Positions 1 through 12,365 of a DNA stretch of 64,000 nt are shown one piece after another. The stretch is from Straminergon stramineum. Lineage: Eukaryota > Streptophyta > Bryopsida > Hypnales > Calliergonaceae. A program made the translations under genes and the position numbers. Numbering within the stretch: the stretch's first letter is position 1; every line of letters begins with the position of its first letter. The notes beneath the pieces were generated by a model. It was given only the letters and a program-made list of their open reading frames with translations. It did not search any database and was not told the origin of the DNA. The stretch is taken from positions 45,295,218 through 45,359,217 of the forward strand of contig OY987263.1 of the NCBI GenBank assembly GCA_963920665.1. Reading direction: 5' to 3'.

Positions 1-2024
1 AAAGATTAGTTGCAAAAATGAAAAAGAAGGGGAATTTCAATTATTAGTTGTATGAGAGCAATGATGAGTTCTTAGGATGGGAGATACTTCATATGAAGAT
101 GCAAAAAGAGGGAAAGTTGAATCAAGATTTGAATAAGTATAGAAGAGTTTTGATAGTGACAAAATGATCATTTATTATTTAAGTAAAACTATCGTGCATT
201 GTGCTTTTTCTACAACCAAAATAAAAGTATTAATAATTTTTTAATTTTTTAAAACTTTGAAATTCAATATCTTTTATGCATGAAGGAATGTAAGGGCTTT
301 GTTGTGGTGTTAGAGGTTGTGTCCTTGATATAAGAAGCTTTGTACATGAAGGAGTACAAGGGCTTTTTTGTGTGGCATTTGGACTTGTGGTGTGAAAGTT
401 AAGTTTTTCCAAAATAAAAGAGAATTAATTCAATTTTTAATTCATAAAAAAATTGAAATTCAATAACTTTCACATTGCAAGTCCAAATGTCACAAGATAG
501 AGTTTGTGCACCCTTCCTAATGAAGAGCTTTCCAACAATACCAAGAATGCCATGGAGGGCTTCATGGTTTCTTAGATCTCAGCATATCAATCAATACAAA
601 ACAAAACAAACAACCTAGTTTAACCGTAAAGCACTCCGATGTCAAAAAAGTGGACGACAAACAGATTGAAACTAATGATTCTTTTCATTACCACTAAGAT
701 GATAGTCATCCTAATTTGTGGAGATACTTTATCAAGTTGTTGTCTTGTCTAAAGGTTGGATTTGATGTTACTAGTGTACATATTTTTCTTTCTAAAATTA
801 CAAATATGCAAGTATGTCAAGTGGTTGACCAAGTCAAAATTGCAACGACTCTAGTTGAAACCTCATTTGCAAAAATGAAGTTATAGATTTGAAGAATACA
901 ATTTTTTTTTGAAAAATGTTAAGAAAACCTCATTTCAAATCCATTCCAACAAATTTTTCTCAAAAAATGAAAATATTTTGCTTGTAATCAAATTTAGAAG
1001 GAATTTTTAAATTTACCTTTCAAAATCTTTAAAAACATGTTGGTGATGGCATTGGTGAATCTAATTTATATGGTTGGAATCTAAATTCACAGTCTACAAC
1101 TTTTATTTCTATACCAATCTCAAAATATTCTTCCAAATAGCACTTTATAATGGTTTTTTACAATTCATAGAAATCTTTGTTTGTTTAGAGGTTAACCCTT
1201 CAAGTGCACCAACACCTCAAATCTAGCCTCTCTAAAGTGAAAGGTTGACATGTTTGACTATTATAATCCTTTCAACAATACAATGAAATCATTATCCTTT
1301 CCCCATAGCTCCGAGCCCATCTCCACCACCGATCAATATGGTCAATTTCAGTGAATCTCGTGTTGGATGATATTTTTTTTATTTTTTTATTTTTTTGACA
1401 CAAGTGTGTTGAAGAACACACTACAATGGTTTCCGTTAGGAAAAAAGGTTGATTTTACGTCAGATAAACTAACCTGTCACAGCCAGGTACAGAACCTGCA
1501 ACCAGGCCATTCGTTTTGGGTGATGATAGCTTACAGGTTATCAATACGGATGTCACGTGACTTGTATCCTGGACATATGATCTCCGTGCAGAAGTATACC
1601 CGGCAGGTTTTCTCTGGCACCCCCAGCCCCGCTCTTTTGAGTTCCGAAGTTCAAATTCCTGTAATTGCAACCGATTTCCTGTGTCCATGAATTGTGTGCG
1701 GCATTGCATCCGAGGCTCTTGTCCATCCGACTCTCCGTCGATGCAGCTTCAATTGTTGCGTCAGAGAGTGACTTGAGTTGGTGCCGAATTAGTTAGGAAA
1801 TTGAGAACTACTGCCGTTGCTACCATTGCTGCTGGTGTTGCTTCCTTTCCTCTGGTAACTGTGTGGTAGTTCGCATGACCGAGTTGTTGTTTTTGTGCTC
1901 GTGGGTGCGCCTTTGGCGATGGCTATGGTTAGAGTCGAAGCATTGGGAAGGACTGCAGGTGATTGTGATGATGGTGCGGGATGAGACAAGGATCGTTTGA
2001 AGATTTTTTGAACAGGAATTCGGG
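1..2024. other. AT-rich upstream intergenic DNA, no gene seen
   Basis: No open frame here resembles a known protein. The first 1.3 kb is AT-rich with short runs of T and A. It contains a hairpin at 372-493 and two imperfect copies of a roughly 28-bp motif beginning ATGAAGGA near 280 and 346. From about 1,450 GC content rises toward the MLH3 start at 2,025, so the last few hundred bases probably hold that gene's promoter and 5' leader. I could not pin a TATA box or transcription start. Confidence 0.6.
372..493. repeat. Inverted repeat with 30-bp arms
   Basis: The arm at 372-401 (GTGGCATTTGGACTTG...) is matched in reverse complement by 464-493, about 27 of 30 bases agreeing, around a 62-base AT-rich loop. 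This looks like a small foldback or decayed MITE. No target-site duplication was recognised. Confidence 0.6.
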
Positions 2025-5000
2025 ATGGCATCGCGGATCGGGCGTCTCTCGAGGGCGGTGGCCAGTCAGTTGCGATCCCACACCGTTGTGACAAGCTTCG
2101 AGCAAGCGGTGGAGGAGCTTGTGTGCAACAGCTTGGACGCTGGCGCTACCCTGGTGTGTGCTTCTCCTTGCTTTTTAGTGATTCTGAGCTATTGTTTCGT
2201 AGGACTTTGTGTGATCAAACCCTAAATAAGATCGATTTCGACATAATGAATAGCATTTCAAATTTATTACCAAAATTTCCGGTCGTTGACGGTGTGGGAC
2301 ACGGGCTAACGTGGAATTCGGTGGCGTAATAGTTTCCGTGTGTGAGTTTGTAGGTGCGTGTCCAATTTGATAGAGGCGGGGCGTGTGTGAAAGTGGAAGA
2401 CGATGGTGAGGATCACCAGTTGAACAATCTAGACTCTGCAATTCAGATTGTCGCGCATTTCACTTTCTGGTGGCAATTTCAAATTTCACAGCAGCAACAG
2501 TAGCAGCAGCACCTTCTGGTCGTTCATGTTTTGGAAGTTGTTGGTGCAATTCATCAAACCTAATTCTAAGAGATTATTGATTGATAGCGATTTGTGGAAT
2601 GGATGGGTGCAGGCCACGGAATGTCTCGAGATGATTTGGAACTCGTTGGTTTGAGGCATGGTAATGCTTAATTGAATATCCCCATTGATTATAAATCATT
2701 ATAATGAAGCTGCTGGTTGGAATTGGGAGGTTTGTGGCATGATGCATTCATTTCGTTATCTCAAGCTCAATGAATTCGGTGCTCTATATTTTGGAAGTCC
2801 CATGACTCTACTGCCATAATCACGACCATCATGTGTTTGAAGCGTAGCCACTTCGAAGCTGCGAACGCTGGATGATTTGGAAGCGGGAGTTCCGACGCTG
2901 GGGTTTCGTGGAGAGGCTCTCAGTTCACTTGCGGACATCTCGATTCTAGAAATCACCTCTCGAGTGCAAGGCTGTCCTCATACGTACTGCAAAATCATGC
3001 AGGTTAGCTTCTCTGACTGTTTTTAGTGTAGCTTACTTTAGTTTTATGTTTTGGTGCTCTGTCTGGGATCCTGCAATGCGTGATACCCTTCACGAAAACT
3101 TGGATTACGAGCACCGCTGTTCCAATTGTTATTGTTCCGGTCCTGGATTTGATTTGATTAGTCCTGTGGATCTTCCGTGATTGACAGGGTAGCAACACCA
3201 TTTCTCTGGGGCTTTCCAGTCACAAAGGAGCCACGGGCACACAAGGTTTATCATGTCTCCTTTCGTTGTTGTTTGCTTTTGTGAGTCCTTTGCAAGTGAT
3301 TCTGGTCTAGGAGAACCCCCCACCCCCACCGCTGAAGACCTCTCTGCCTTAAAACCTGCCAATTTTAACTCCATTTACATTTGTTTCTACAGTAAGCCCT
3401 GCTAATTATTACGCATCTAGGTTTCTGGAGCACCTCTTGGGGTGCGTTTTCTGCTAGGGTAGAATCTGCAGCCGAGAATGTTCCTGTTTCATTGCACTTG
3501 CCATCCCTTCATGTTTTCTGCTCTAGCTCATTCCTTTTCTATTCATGCCTTTTCGAGGAGATGCAGAGAATTTGGAAGGGAAGCTCCCGATGAAGAGAGT
3601 GTACGTGGTCTTTGTCTGCTGGTTTCTTCCGATCGTTCTCTGAGCTGAGCTTATTGTACTGATTTGTTTTTAGTTACAATGCGAGATATTTTCTACAATC
3701 AGCCCGTTCGAAGAAGGCTCTTTCATTCCAGGTCAGTTCTTACTTTTGCCGCAGACGTGTCACTCATAGTGATGAGATTTTTTCCTTATTTGTGTGAAGA
3801 CGCTTTTCATTTATGATCTCTAGTTGGTAACCCAATCCCAAAGATGTTCTGGGAAACCGAGCCATGTTACAATTAGCAGGGTTTAACGTGACTAAGTCTT
3901 CTAGGATACCTTTTGGGGTTTTTCTTCTAGTGTCTTTTGTATATGGAGTTAATTAACACATTTATTCAAATGAGAAGGAAATGAGAGTTGAAGCAGTTCG
4001 TGTTTTTCTTGAATTAGTACACCATTGTTCACGTTTTCTGTCATTCTGTCTTGATCTTGTAGCTCTCGAAAATTACTGCAGTCCGTAAAGGAACGGATTG
4101 TGCGCATGGCTCTTGCTCATTCGGATGTTTCTTTTATCTTAACAGACTCGTTGAGGTATGTTGGGTCGCTTCTCTCATGTGTATAGACAATCGGGGATTT
4201 AACATGAAAATTCGTCTACTAGATTCAAATTCAGTCTCCACTGATTGGACTCCAATTTCACTCAGAAAATTCTCATTACCAATCACTGAAATTGCTCTTT
4301 ATTTATGGACATACTGAATAGATGTTCGTTGTATTTAGGATGCAGGAAGAGCTGCACATCCGCCGTCACACGACCTTGTACGGCACACTGAGAGATGTTT
4401 TCGGTTCCGAGCTTTGTCAGGGACTGAAAGAAGTCGACTTTGCCAAAGGAAAGCTTAGGCTTTCGGGTTTCCTCTCCAGTGTCCAGGCCTACCACCCTTC
4501 CAAGGTTTCTACGATCCAGCCCTCGCCCCCTGCGTTTGGAAGGCGTTGTAACTTATATTTTGAGGTTTTGGCTGCATTGTGGGTGATTTTTGTGGTTCTG
4601 ATACTCTGGTTTGTTCGTTGCAGGGAATACAATATTTGTGTATCCATGGATGCCAACTTAATTACCGTAGTTAAGAAATGCATAAATGCATTATTTTGGT
4701 TACCAATTGCTGCCAACGTAATGGTAGTTGCGACAGACTTGAATGATAGTACCTACTCTCCTTTCATAGTCATTTCTTGATTGCCAGTTTGCATGGTATC
4801 CTTGCGCTTTTTCATCCTTAATCAGCCGAACAGATATCAACCGTCGATTTGTCCACAAAACTCCACTTCATAAACTCTTGAATCGTTGGGGAATTTGCAA
4901 TGGTTTGGATCCAAAAACGATGGAGAAGCCGGACACATCTTCGAACAGAAAGGCTTACCCTGCCTTTGTCTTACACTTGAGCTGTGATCTGTCGGAGTAC

Positions 5001-8000
5001 GACATAACTTTTGAGGCAACGAAGACTTATGTGGAGTTTAAGGTGGTTTCTTCAACTTCCTTTGATGTTCTCATCATTGTCAATTGTGGTGTTTAGTTAC
5101 AGATGTCGCGTTCTCACAGCTGATTTCACACCGTCAATGTTCAGGATTGGACTCCTGTTCTCAAGTTCCTGGAAAATGTGCTCCGGGCAAGTTGGGGAGA
5201 TGAAGAGGGGAAGAGACAAGGTGCGTTGTAAAGAATTAGGCTACGAGCTGTTATTTCTTCCTCAATAGTCCTCTTATTATATTGACAAAGTTTTCAGTGT
5301 ACCGCATATGGTGTTATCTTAATCTTCGTGTAACGTTAGAGTCTTCGGCATTAACTTGATGTTGTACTGGCAACTGTTAGTTAGTATTGATCAACATTAA
5401 CTTGATGTTAGTTTATCATTTTCTTGCTATTGGTCTAATGTTCTACTATGTCAACATTAATTTACCATTATTGAGTTTGTGAAGCTAATAAGGGATCATT
5501 TGAGATGTTTAATTGTGTGGAGCTGATCGACGCCGAGATCATTATCCTGGCTTTTGTACAGAATGGTCTTTTAACTGATGTGGTTGTACTAATGTGGAAA
5601 CAGCATTTCAGTCAAGTGGGAAGCGGAAATCTTTGTATAGAAGTGACTGTTTGAGCGATTCCTACTTAGAAACCGAGTTGAAGAGTAAGCGTGCTCGCAC
5701 TCAAAAAGTTGATGAGGAAATCAGTGCACGTCCATTGCAAATTGATTCGGAATCGATGCCACGGATAGGTTCTAATAGTCTCAGGAACGGTAGCACTCTG
5801 GATGTAGGCGATTGTACTGGAGGAGAAAGGGATGACAGCTATTACTTGAGAGGTGATCCTGGAATTGGGACTTCTTACACTTCGGCATGGGGACGATTAG
5901 CTAAGCCTGGTCTTGTGAAGGAAGAAGTTGTCTGGCGTGATCCAGTCGTAAGGGCCCCTCTACTAATGGACATTCAGAGCATACATTCATTACCGGATTG
6001 CACTTCTCCAGATATCTTGTGTCTACGAAGCCCACATTTGCAAGCCATTTCGATACCTTCATCACCAGTTTTGAGTGAGGGAAGCTGGGACAGTCGATTC
6101 AATGCCTCTCATGGGGCTGATGATTATGCAGTTGAAGTGAGCTCCCCGAAATCTGATTACGGTGAACTACCACCTGCAATCCGTTGCTTAGGCTATGACT
6201 CAAATGATATCTTTGGGGCGATGAACCCTCGACCTTTGAGGGCAAGGGAACCATGGACTTCACCAGATAGAGATTCAGATTCCATGGTAACTTTGTTGGA
6301 AGGAGAGATGAGTGATTGGACGCTTCCTGCCGTTACATCCTCAAGGAACCTGTTGATGTTACCATCAAGTTCATGGAATGGAGTAGACAATAATGGGCCG
6401 AGTGTAGAAGAAGACATGGCCACAGAGTCCTGTTCAGACATTGAGGAGGCTGAATTTCATAGTGATCTGCATAGGTGGTCTGACAGACTTGAAAACCCCT
6501 TTAGCCAACCGGACGATTATGGTCCGCAACTTCGCCAAGAGCTGGCTGTATCAGGTATAATTACTTTCTACAGGTTCGTAGCGTTTCTTGCAGGGTGGTG
6601 AAAGGATTAATACATGCTTTCATTTGACCTATCTGGTTGTCAATACCACTTCGGTTGCTTCTGACGTCTACTGTTGCGATGTATATGCTTCGGTTTCGAG
6701 CTGTACAGGTGAGTCTTTCTTTGATTGTATGACGAATCCTTTGGCCGAAGTGAGCAAGGGGCAGGAAGCGGATAGACAGAGACTAATCAGTTTGGATGAG
6801 GTCGATAACGCTGTTCGAGGGGGACATTCCAATTTGCAAGGTGAAATTTTTTCTCATTATGAACCTTCTGAGAAGAGAGTCGGGGTTCTAAGGGCCACTT
6901 CAGACTGCACAGGTCAAAGCAGCAAGTTGAAATATCAAGCCTGAAATTTGAACCAACATCATGTGCAACTAGGGTGACATAACAGGCTTCAAATAACTCA
7001 CTGCACTTATGGTGCATTTGAGATAACGAGTATCCAATCCACCTCAAAGAGGCAGTTTGAAATCTTATTATCTTAAATAATTTTAGCATAGGAGCTGTGC
7101 AAGCGCCACCTTTGCATGCTCATTCTTGCTACTAGTGCAAACATTGAACGTGGTACAAAACGAATTAAAAACGACTTTTGCACCAATCAAAGTGTAGGAT
7201 TTCTTGTTAATTTACGCTTGCTGATTCGATTGGTGCGATTCAATGCAACCCTAAGACTCCGGTGGACCTTTTTTATCCAATCGAGTTTCGAGGGTGGTCA
7301 AGAAACCACGTACATTACTAACTCTATTTGTTTTTACTTTCATTTCTGTCATTCAGCAGAGGGGACTTGCACTTCTCTTGTGGAAGCATCTGAGCATGAT
7401 TTGTCTCTCTCCAAGTACCGGTCCAGTGACGAGGATCTGGCACCCGTGGCTTCTTTGTACAAGGTGATATGTTTGGAGTTCGTATACGACTGTGGATTTT
7501 GGGGCGTCCAAGGAAGTTTCTATTCGTTTATTGAAATGGGACTGACGTCTTGTGACAGATTTGGTCAAATCCTTGCATGCGAGCAAGTGTTAATGACATT
7601 CTGGATGTGTCTGCTGGTATACTGGAATCCTGCAACAAATATCTGCAACCCGATATGGTCACTAAGGAGAACCTGCAACATGCTCGTGTTCTCCAGCAGG
7701 TGGACACCAAGTTCATTGCAATTGTTGCACAAAGTGTCCTACTTCTGGTTGACCAGGTTCGTGACTGCATCCACCTAAAAGGCATTTGAGCAATTTTGAT
7801 TCTGACCACCTCCCAGCTAGGTAGGCATTGGGAACGAGATCATGTTCTAACATGAATCGCATTAGAAGTCCTCAATATGGTACGCAATTTGGGTATCATT
7901 GTTATCTCCTTTACCGTGTTGCTGGTAGCAGATGCCATTGGTCTCTCGGTAACAAGTTAGGCCAGTTTTCAAAGTTACTTAAGGTAAAATGAATTTAGCT

Positions 8001-10505
8001 TACTGTGTTTCTTGCTTAAAGGATCTCTTATGACTTGAAGAGTCTGTTGTTGGTCTCTCGATGAAAAGTCGGGTCATTTTTCAGAGTTGTTTTAAGATAT
8101 AATGAGTGTAACGTATAGCATATCTTCCTTAAGGATGTCTTATGTCTTGAATAGTCTGTTGTTGACATAATACAGAATTTCTTGACCTTGTTTACTTCAG
8201 GTAGTTTTGTTCTTTTTAATTTATTTCTAGTCCAGAAAATGTGATTGTTTGATAACGTGTTAACTCTTGGTGGATTGCCTCTCAGCATGCAGCAGATGAG
8301 CGTGTCCGACTGGAGGAGTTTCGAGCGCAAGTAGGACTCCTTCGGAACTTGTCTATTTGAGGAATATACTCGTCTCTTTTGCAATGATCCTCTATTTTGG
8401 TATTTGGTTGAATAGGGTTTACGTAGGGAAGAGTTTATGAATTAAGTTGTTTGTAATGCAATTTGTAGGTGCTAGCTGCAGGGAAAAAACAGTGCAGCGC
8501 AATCTTGAATGTCAAACATGATCTGGTAGGCGTACTTTTGAACACTTTGAATCTATATTTGAGTTATTATCATATGATCATGTGCTTTCCAGAACTGGTC
8601 GTTTGACTTGGAACATAATTTTGCAGGCACTAGGCATTGGGGAGCAGCAAACATTGCATGCTTACCGAAAGCAGATTGAGGATTGGGGTTGGCGTTTCCA
8701 TCCAGGTTGTGATGCTCAGAGTTTCGACAGGAATTTGTGAGTGCTCTGTAACACGTTGTATACACTTGTATTCTCTGCATGAGAGAAAGTTGGTAGTACG
8801 CACTATGAATCGAAAATTACAAGGTCGTAATCAAAATTTATGTCCTCAAAAGACTTGCAGTTGAACATTTAATCTCAAAGTCTATCCACGTCTTCAAGTT
8901 TATGTGATGTGATGGTGTGAACTAATGGCCAACATGTGTTGTTGCTTAACTAGATTACGGAGGAGCACAATTTGCAACCTTCAACTCACTGCAGTATGTT
9001 TTAATTTTCACCCCATCCCTTTTCAGGCTATTTCATGATATTATTATATTCTGCTTTATCTGTAGTTGTTGGTGCTTTGTGGCTGTATTTAAGAGTTTGA
9101 CTGAATTCGCAGGTTCCGTGCATCTTAGGAGTAAACTTGACAGCAACTGATCTGGAAGAATATCTTCAGCAGGTTCGGACCGAATGATCCTCTCATAATT
9201 CTGAGACTTACCTATTTAATTCGCATGCTGAGTTTCATCATGCACGTTGTCTATATTGATTGACCAGTACACGATTTACTGTGTTGCAGCTTGGAGCAAC
9301 GCAGGGGGCTTCTGTACCTCCCCCAGCAGTAGTCAGACTGTTGAATTACAAGTCATGTCGAGGTATTATGATCCTACGGGGTGTCAACGATTTCGGGGAA
9401 CTTCACTTTAACCCCAAGTGCTCAATCTAAAGTGAAGTTCACTTCAGAAACTAGCAGTGGATCATAGTACATTTCAAAACAAATTTCTACTGTTAATAGG
9501 TGTACTTCGTGATTTTTGCCTTCTATTGGTACATTTTTCAACCCTAAATTTTTCGAAATGATTTATGTCTGCTTTTGTAAATATGGAAACGACTGCTTTT
9601 AGCCATTTGGGCACTTAGGAATTAGTCGTGTTGGAGATGAGTTTAGATCTGGTTGTGAGGCTTAACATATCAGTTTCCTAACTGGTGCAATATCGCCAGG
9701 TGCAATTATGTTTGGAGACCCGTTGTTGCCTGCGGAATGTCGGCAGCTTGTCAGCCACCTCAAGCGCACATCACTCTGCTTTCAGGTTTGACCTCGTCAT
9801 TCATAGTCAACTACATGTTTGGTTGCGTATTTTAAATTCTTAAAAACATCCTCTTCATTCTATCGTTTGTGAACCTACTCCGGCTTCAATTGTCCATTGT
9901 AATTGTTTCCTGACGTTTTCAATATTTGAAGAAGTATGTCAAACATGTTCACTTTATTTCAAAGGAATATTTTGACAAGGTTAAAGTGAAATTGGATTGT
10001 TGCAGAAACTTTTTGACAACAATATGAAAATAATCTTCTTTACCATTCATGGGGAGGTTTCCCTATAGTCACGATCTCACAATGATACTACAGAACTTCC
10101 TCCTGATACTTTGAGGAGGCCTCATTGTGAGTTTGTGAATATGGGGAGACGTCCCCTTGAATCATGGAGAGGATAATCTTTCTTTAATTTCACCAAAACC
10201 CTTGCTTTATCCATGACTGGAAGCTACAGTAGTATTTCAGAAGTTATCTCCTTTTCTTTGTCTACCCAGTTATATTCTGCTTTCTTTTGACACTGCAGTG
10301 TGCACACGGTCGTCCCACAATGGTACCCCTGGTTAATCTTCAAAACCTTCGGCAACAGTTTGAACCTCAAACATCGAATGATGAACTCGTGGGCACCCAG
10401 ACATCAATTGGCGACGTTCATACTGCTGCAACTGGGACCAGTTGGCATAAGTTAATTCAGCGGCCTCTTTCTCTGCGGCGAGCACATGAACGCCTCCATC
10501 ACTAG
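2025..10505 (+). CDS. MLH3: DNA mismatch repair protein MLH3 (MutL-gamma subunit), 23 exons
   Basis: MutL homologue that, in characterised species, pairs with MLH1 to form the MutL-gamma endonuclease of meiotic crossover resolution and mismatch repair in the nucleus. Exons read from splice sites: 2025-2153, 2354-2405, 2613-2660, 2848-3002, 3188-3245, 3674-3731, 4063-4155, 4339-4504, 4624-4637, 4826-5042, 5145-5220, 5604-6554, 6709-6912, 7357-7463, 7559-7756, 8286-8330, 8469-8525, 8627-8736, 8954-8993, 9113-9172, 9290-9362, 9700-9785, 10299-10505. They sum to 3,204 nt, in frame, 1,067 residues. The GHKL ATPase shows [11 protein letters not shown] (30-40), DDGHG (59-63) and GFRGEAL (95-101). 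A polar, poorly conserved linker is encoded mostly by the 951-nt exon 12. The endonuclease motif DQHAADE (841-847) is split between exons 15 and 16, and CAHGRPT lies near residue 1000. Length is close to other plant MLH3. Boundaries of exons 13 and 14 are least certain. Confidence 0.93.
9398..9440. repeat. Perfect 13-bp inverted repeat in MLH3 intron 21
   Basis: GAACTTCACTTTA at 9398-9410 is repeated exactly in reverse complement at 9428-9440, with a 17-base loop, just downstream of the exon 21 donor. It is directly visible; function unknown. Confidence 0.7.
10043..10167. repeat. Foldback (MITE-like) hairpin in MLH3 intron 22
   Basis: A central perfect pair (CTCACAATGA / TCATTGTGAG) is flanked by longer imperfect arms: CCATTCATGGGGAGG on the left matches CCCCTTGAATCATGG on the right in reverse complement with small gaps. 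About 125 bp folds into one hairpin. It lies wholly inside an intron. Confidence 0.55.
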
Positions 10506-12365
10506 AAGCTTACTTTGTTATTCTTTGGGCACTTCACAGAGGTCAATTGACTACTGTGAATGCAAGGCCAGTTTACTGAGAACATCTCGAGCTCTCCTCT
10601 CAGCGTATCATTGTCAGTTCCTTAAATTGTAGGACTGGCGGTCCAGATGTAGGATTTAGTGTCTAGGGCGGTAAATCTCCAACCCCGAATGTAGAATACA
10701 TTTCAATACAAATTGGTAGTTCAAAGTAAAGCAGTTAGTTTACTGTACATTATGTGAAAGACAGGAAGACCATCATTGCTTGGCAATTGCCAAGAACGGA
10801 GCAAGATACGATCTGGTAGCATTTGTACTCGGCAACTCAATATCTCGAAAGATATACGGTGCCACCCAAAAGATTATTTAATTCATTAATTTGAAATTCA
10901 TACACTTTTGAGAAATCAAGGACTTGGTGTTGGGCTTCGCAAATTGCTTGTTGTTCACTCGGTATTGTGCATGTCCTCGTGGGGCAGAATCCTCACTTGA
11001 AAATGGGTACATCCACTGTAGTGGCACTGATGCTGTCACACCCCTAATGTTGGGAACCCGTTCCTGCAATTATTATTAGCTGTTTTGAGTGGTTTCAAAT
11101 ATTTGAATGGAAACTTTTAGGGAGTGTTTGCCCTACTGCTGAGAGGATACCAACGGACATGTATTATTTGACATGTATTATTTGGATACCATAAAAATAA
11201 GTAACGAATTGTTGAAGTTTGAAGAAAAGGGTCCCAAACACTCTGAAGCCCAATTAACCTCTAAAGGACCAGGGCACAACTCTAGGAATGTGGGAAAATT
11301 TCAGAAACTTTGACTTCACAGATTGAAAGCTGATAGCATTTGAAGTTAGAGAAAAAAATTCTCACCCTTCCCCAACAAGGTCAATTGACTTTGTCCCAAA
11401 GTGAGATTCATGCTCCACACATGGATTCTTTTTTTCAAAGTTCCATCCTATGTCATAGTACATGCCAAAATTTCAAAGGTTGAAAAGGAATTGAGTACTA
11501 CTTGACTTGCTCCAAAAACTTTGCGCAATATATCTTTTGATTCAGGCACCCAATGGAAAAAAAATTATATTCCCACTAAGGGAATACATGTCCACACCTT
11601 GTGTCTAAATTTTAAATAAATCTACTCAAAATTAACTTCATGGGTATCCACCTGAATTATCAATTGATCATTCAATGAGCACTTCATCCTTCACAGGTTA
11701 ATCCCTAAAATCATTTCTAATTTATTTTCTTTTGGTGTGCCCTTTCCCTTTGTAATCTTCCCATTGCAACCTTCATGATAAACATGGGTACACTTGTTTG
11801 AATTGTCTTTGCTTCTTTGAATCAACTCCTAAATTTCTTTTTCCTCCTCTTTCTCCTCAGGCAAGAATTTGCAAATAGCATCAAAAAACAACTTTAAAAT
11901 ATCAAACAAAATATTATTGAACAAACCAAAATATTTCCCACAATAAGAAGCTTTAGGTGGTGTATCTTACCCTTGTCAAACTCTTAACCTTAAGCAAATA
12001 GAAACCATAAGCTACACTAAAAACACTCCATCTACATCAAATGAATTGATAATATTAAGAAAGTTATCTATCAATGAAACATAATATAATTGTAACAATT
12101 TCATGACTACCCATGAATCTCCACATTCACCTAGTTTTCCAGCTTTGACATGACATAATTTGGTTGCTTGCAGTAAAATGTCAAATGCATATTCAAATGG
12201 CTATCACATGATCCAATTCGAGTAAAACTCCTTTATTATTACATGAACTACTGGTAATCATGAAGATGAGAGAGTTCACAGGACGATAAAGAACAAACTG
12301 ATCTCCCTTGAAGCTGGTCCCAATCTTCCAAACCTGAGTACATGCAACTTGAAAGGGGATTGCCC
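10506..12365. other. Convergent intergenic region between MLH3 and the EF-hand gene
   Basis: The two genes converge here, so this DNA contains both 3' ends and terminators. No third coding region is seen. It holds one TTAA-ended inverted-repeat element (11,254-11,701). Confidence 0.6.
11254..11701. mobile_element. TTAA-ended TIR element, 448 bp (piggyBac-like family, diverged copy)
   Basis: The left end TTAACCTCTAAAGGAC and the right end read in reverse, TTAACCTGTGAAGGAT, match in roughly 13 of 16 positions. Both ends consist of TTAA followed by CC. No coding capacity. Assigned to the same terminal-repeat group as the elements at 23.2, 35.0, 38.1, 40.2 and 56.3 kb on end sequence only; the interior was not matched to them. 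Confidence 0.45.

Noticed and set aside
5594..6601. A separate 335-residue intronless gene
   Set aside because: It is exon 12 of MLH3: flanking acceptor and donor sites keep the MLH3 frame, and the tail past 6,554 is intron read-through.
7116..7778. Plus-strand frame of 220 codons
   Set aside because: Out of frame with MLH3 exons 14-15, which it overlaps, and carries no conserved motif.
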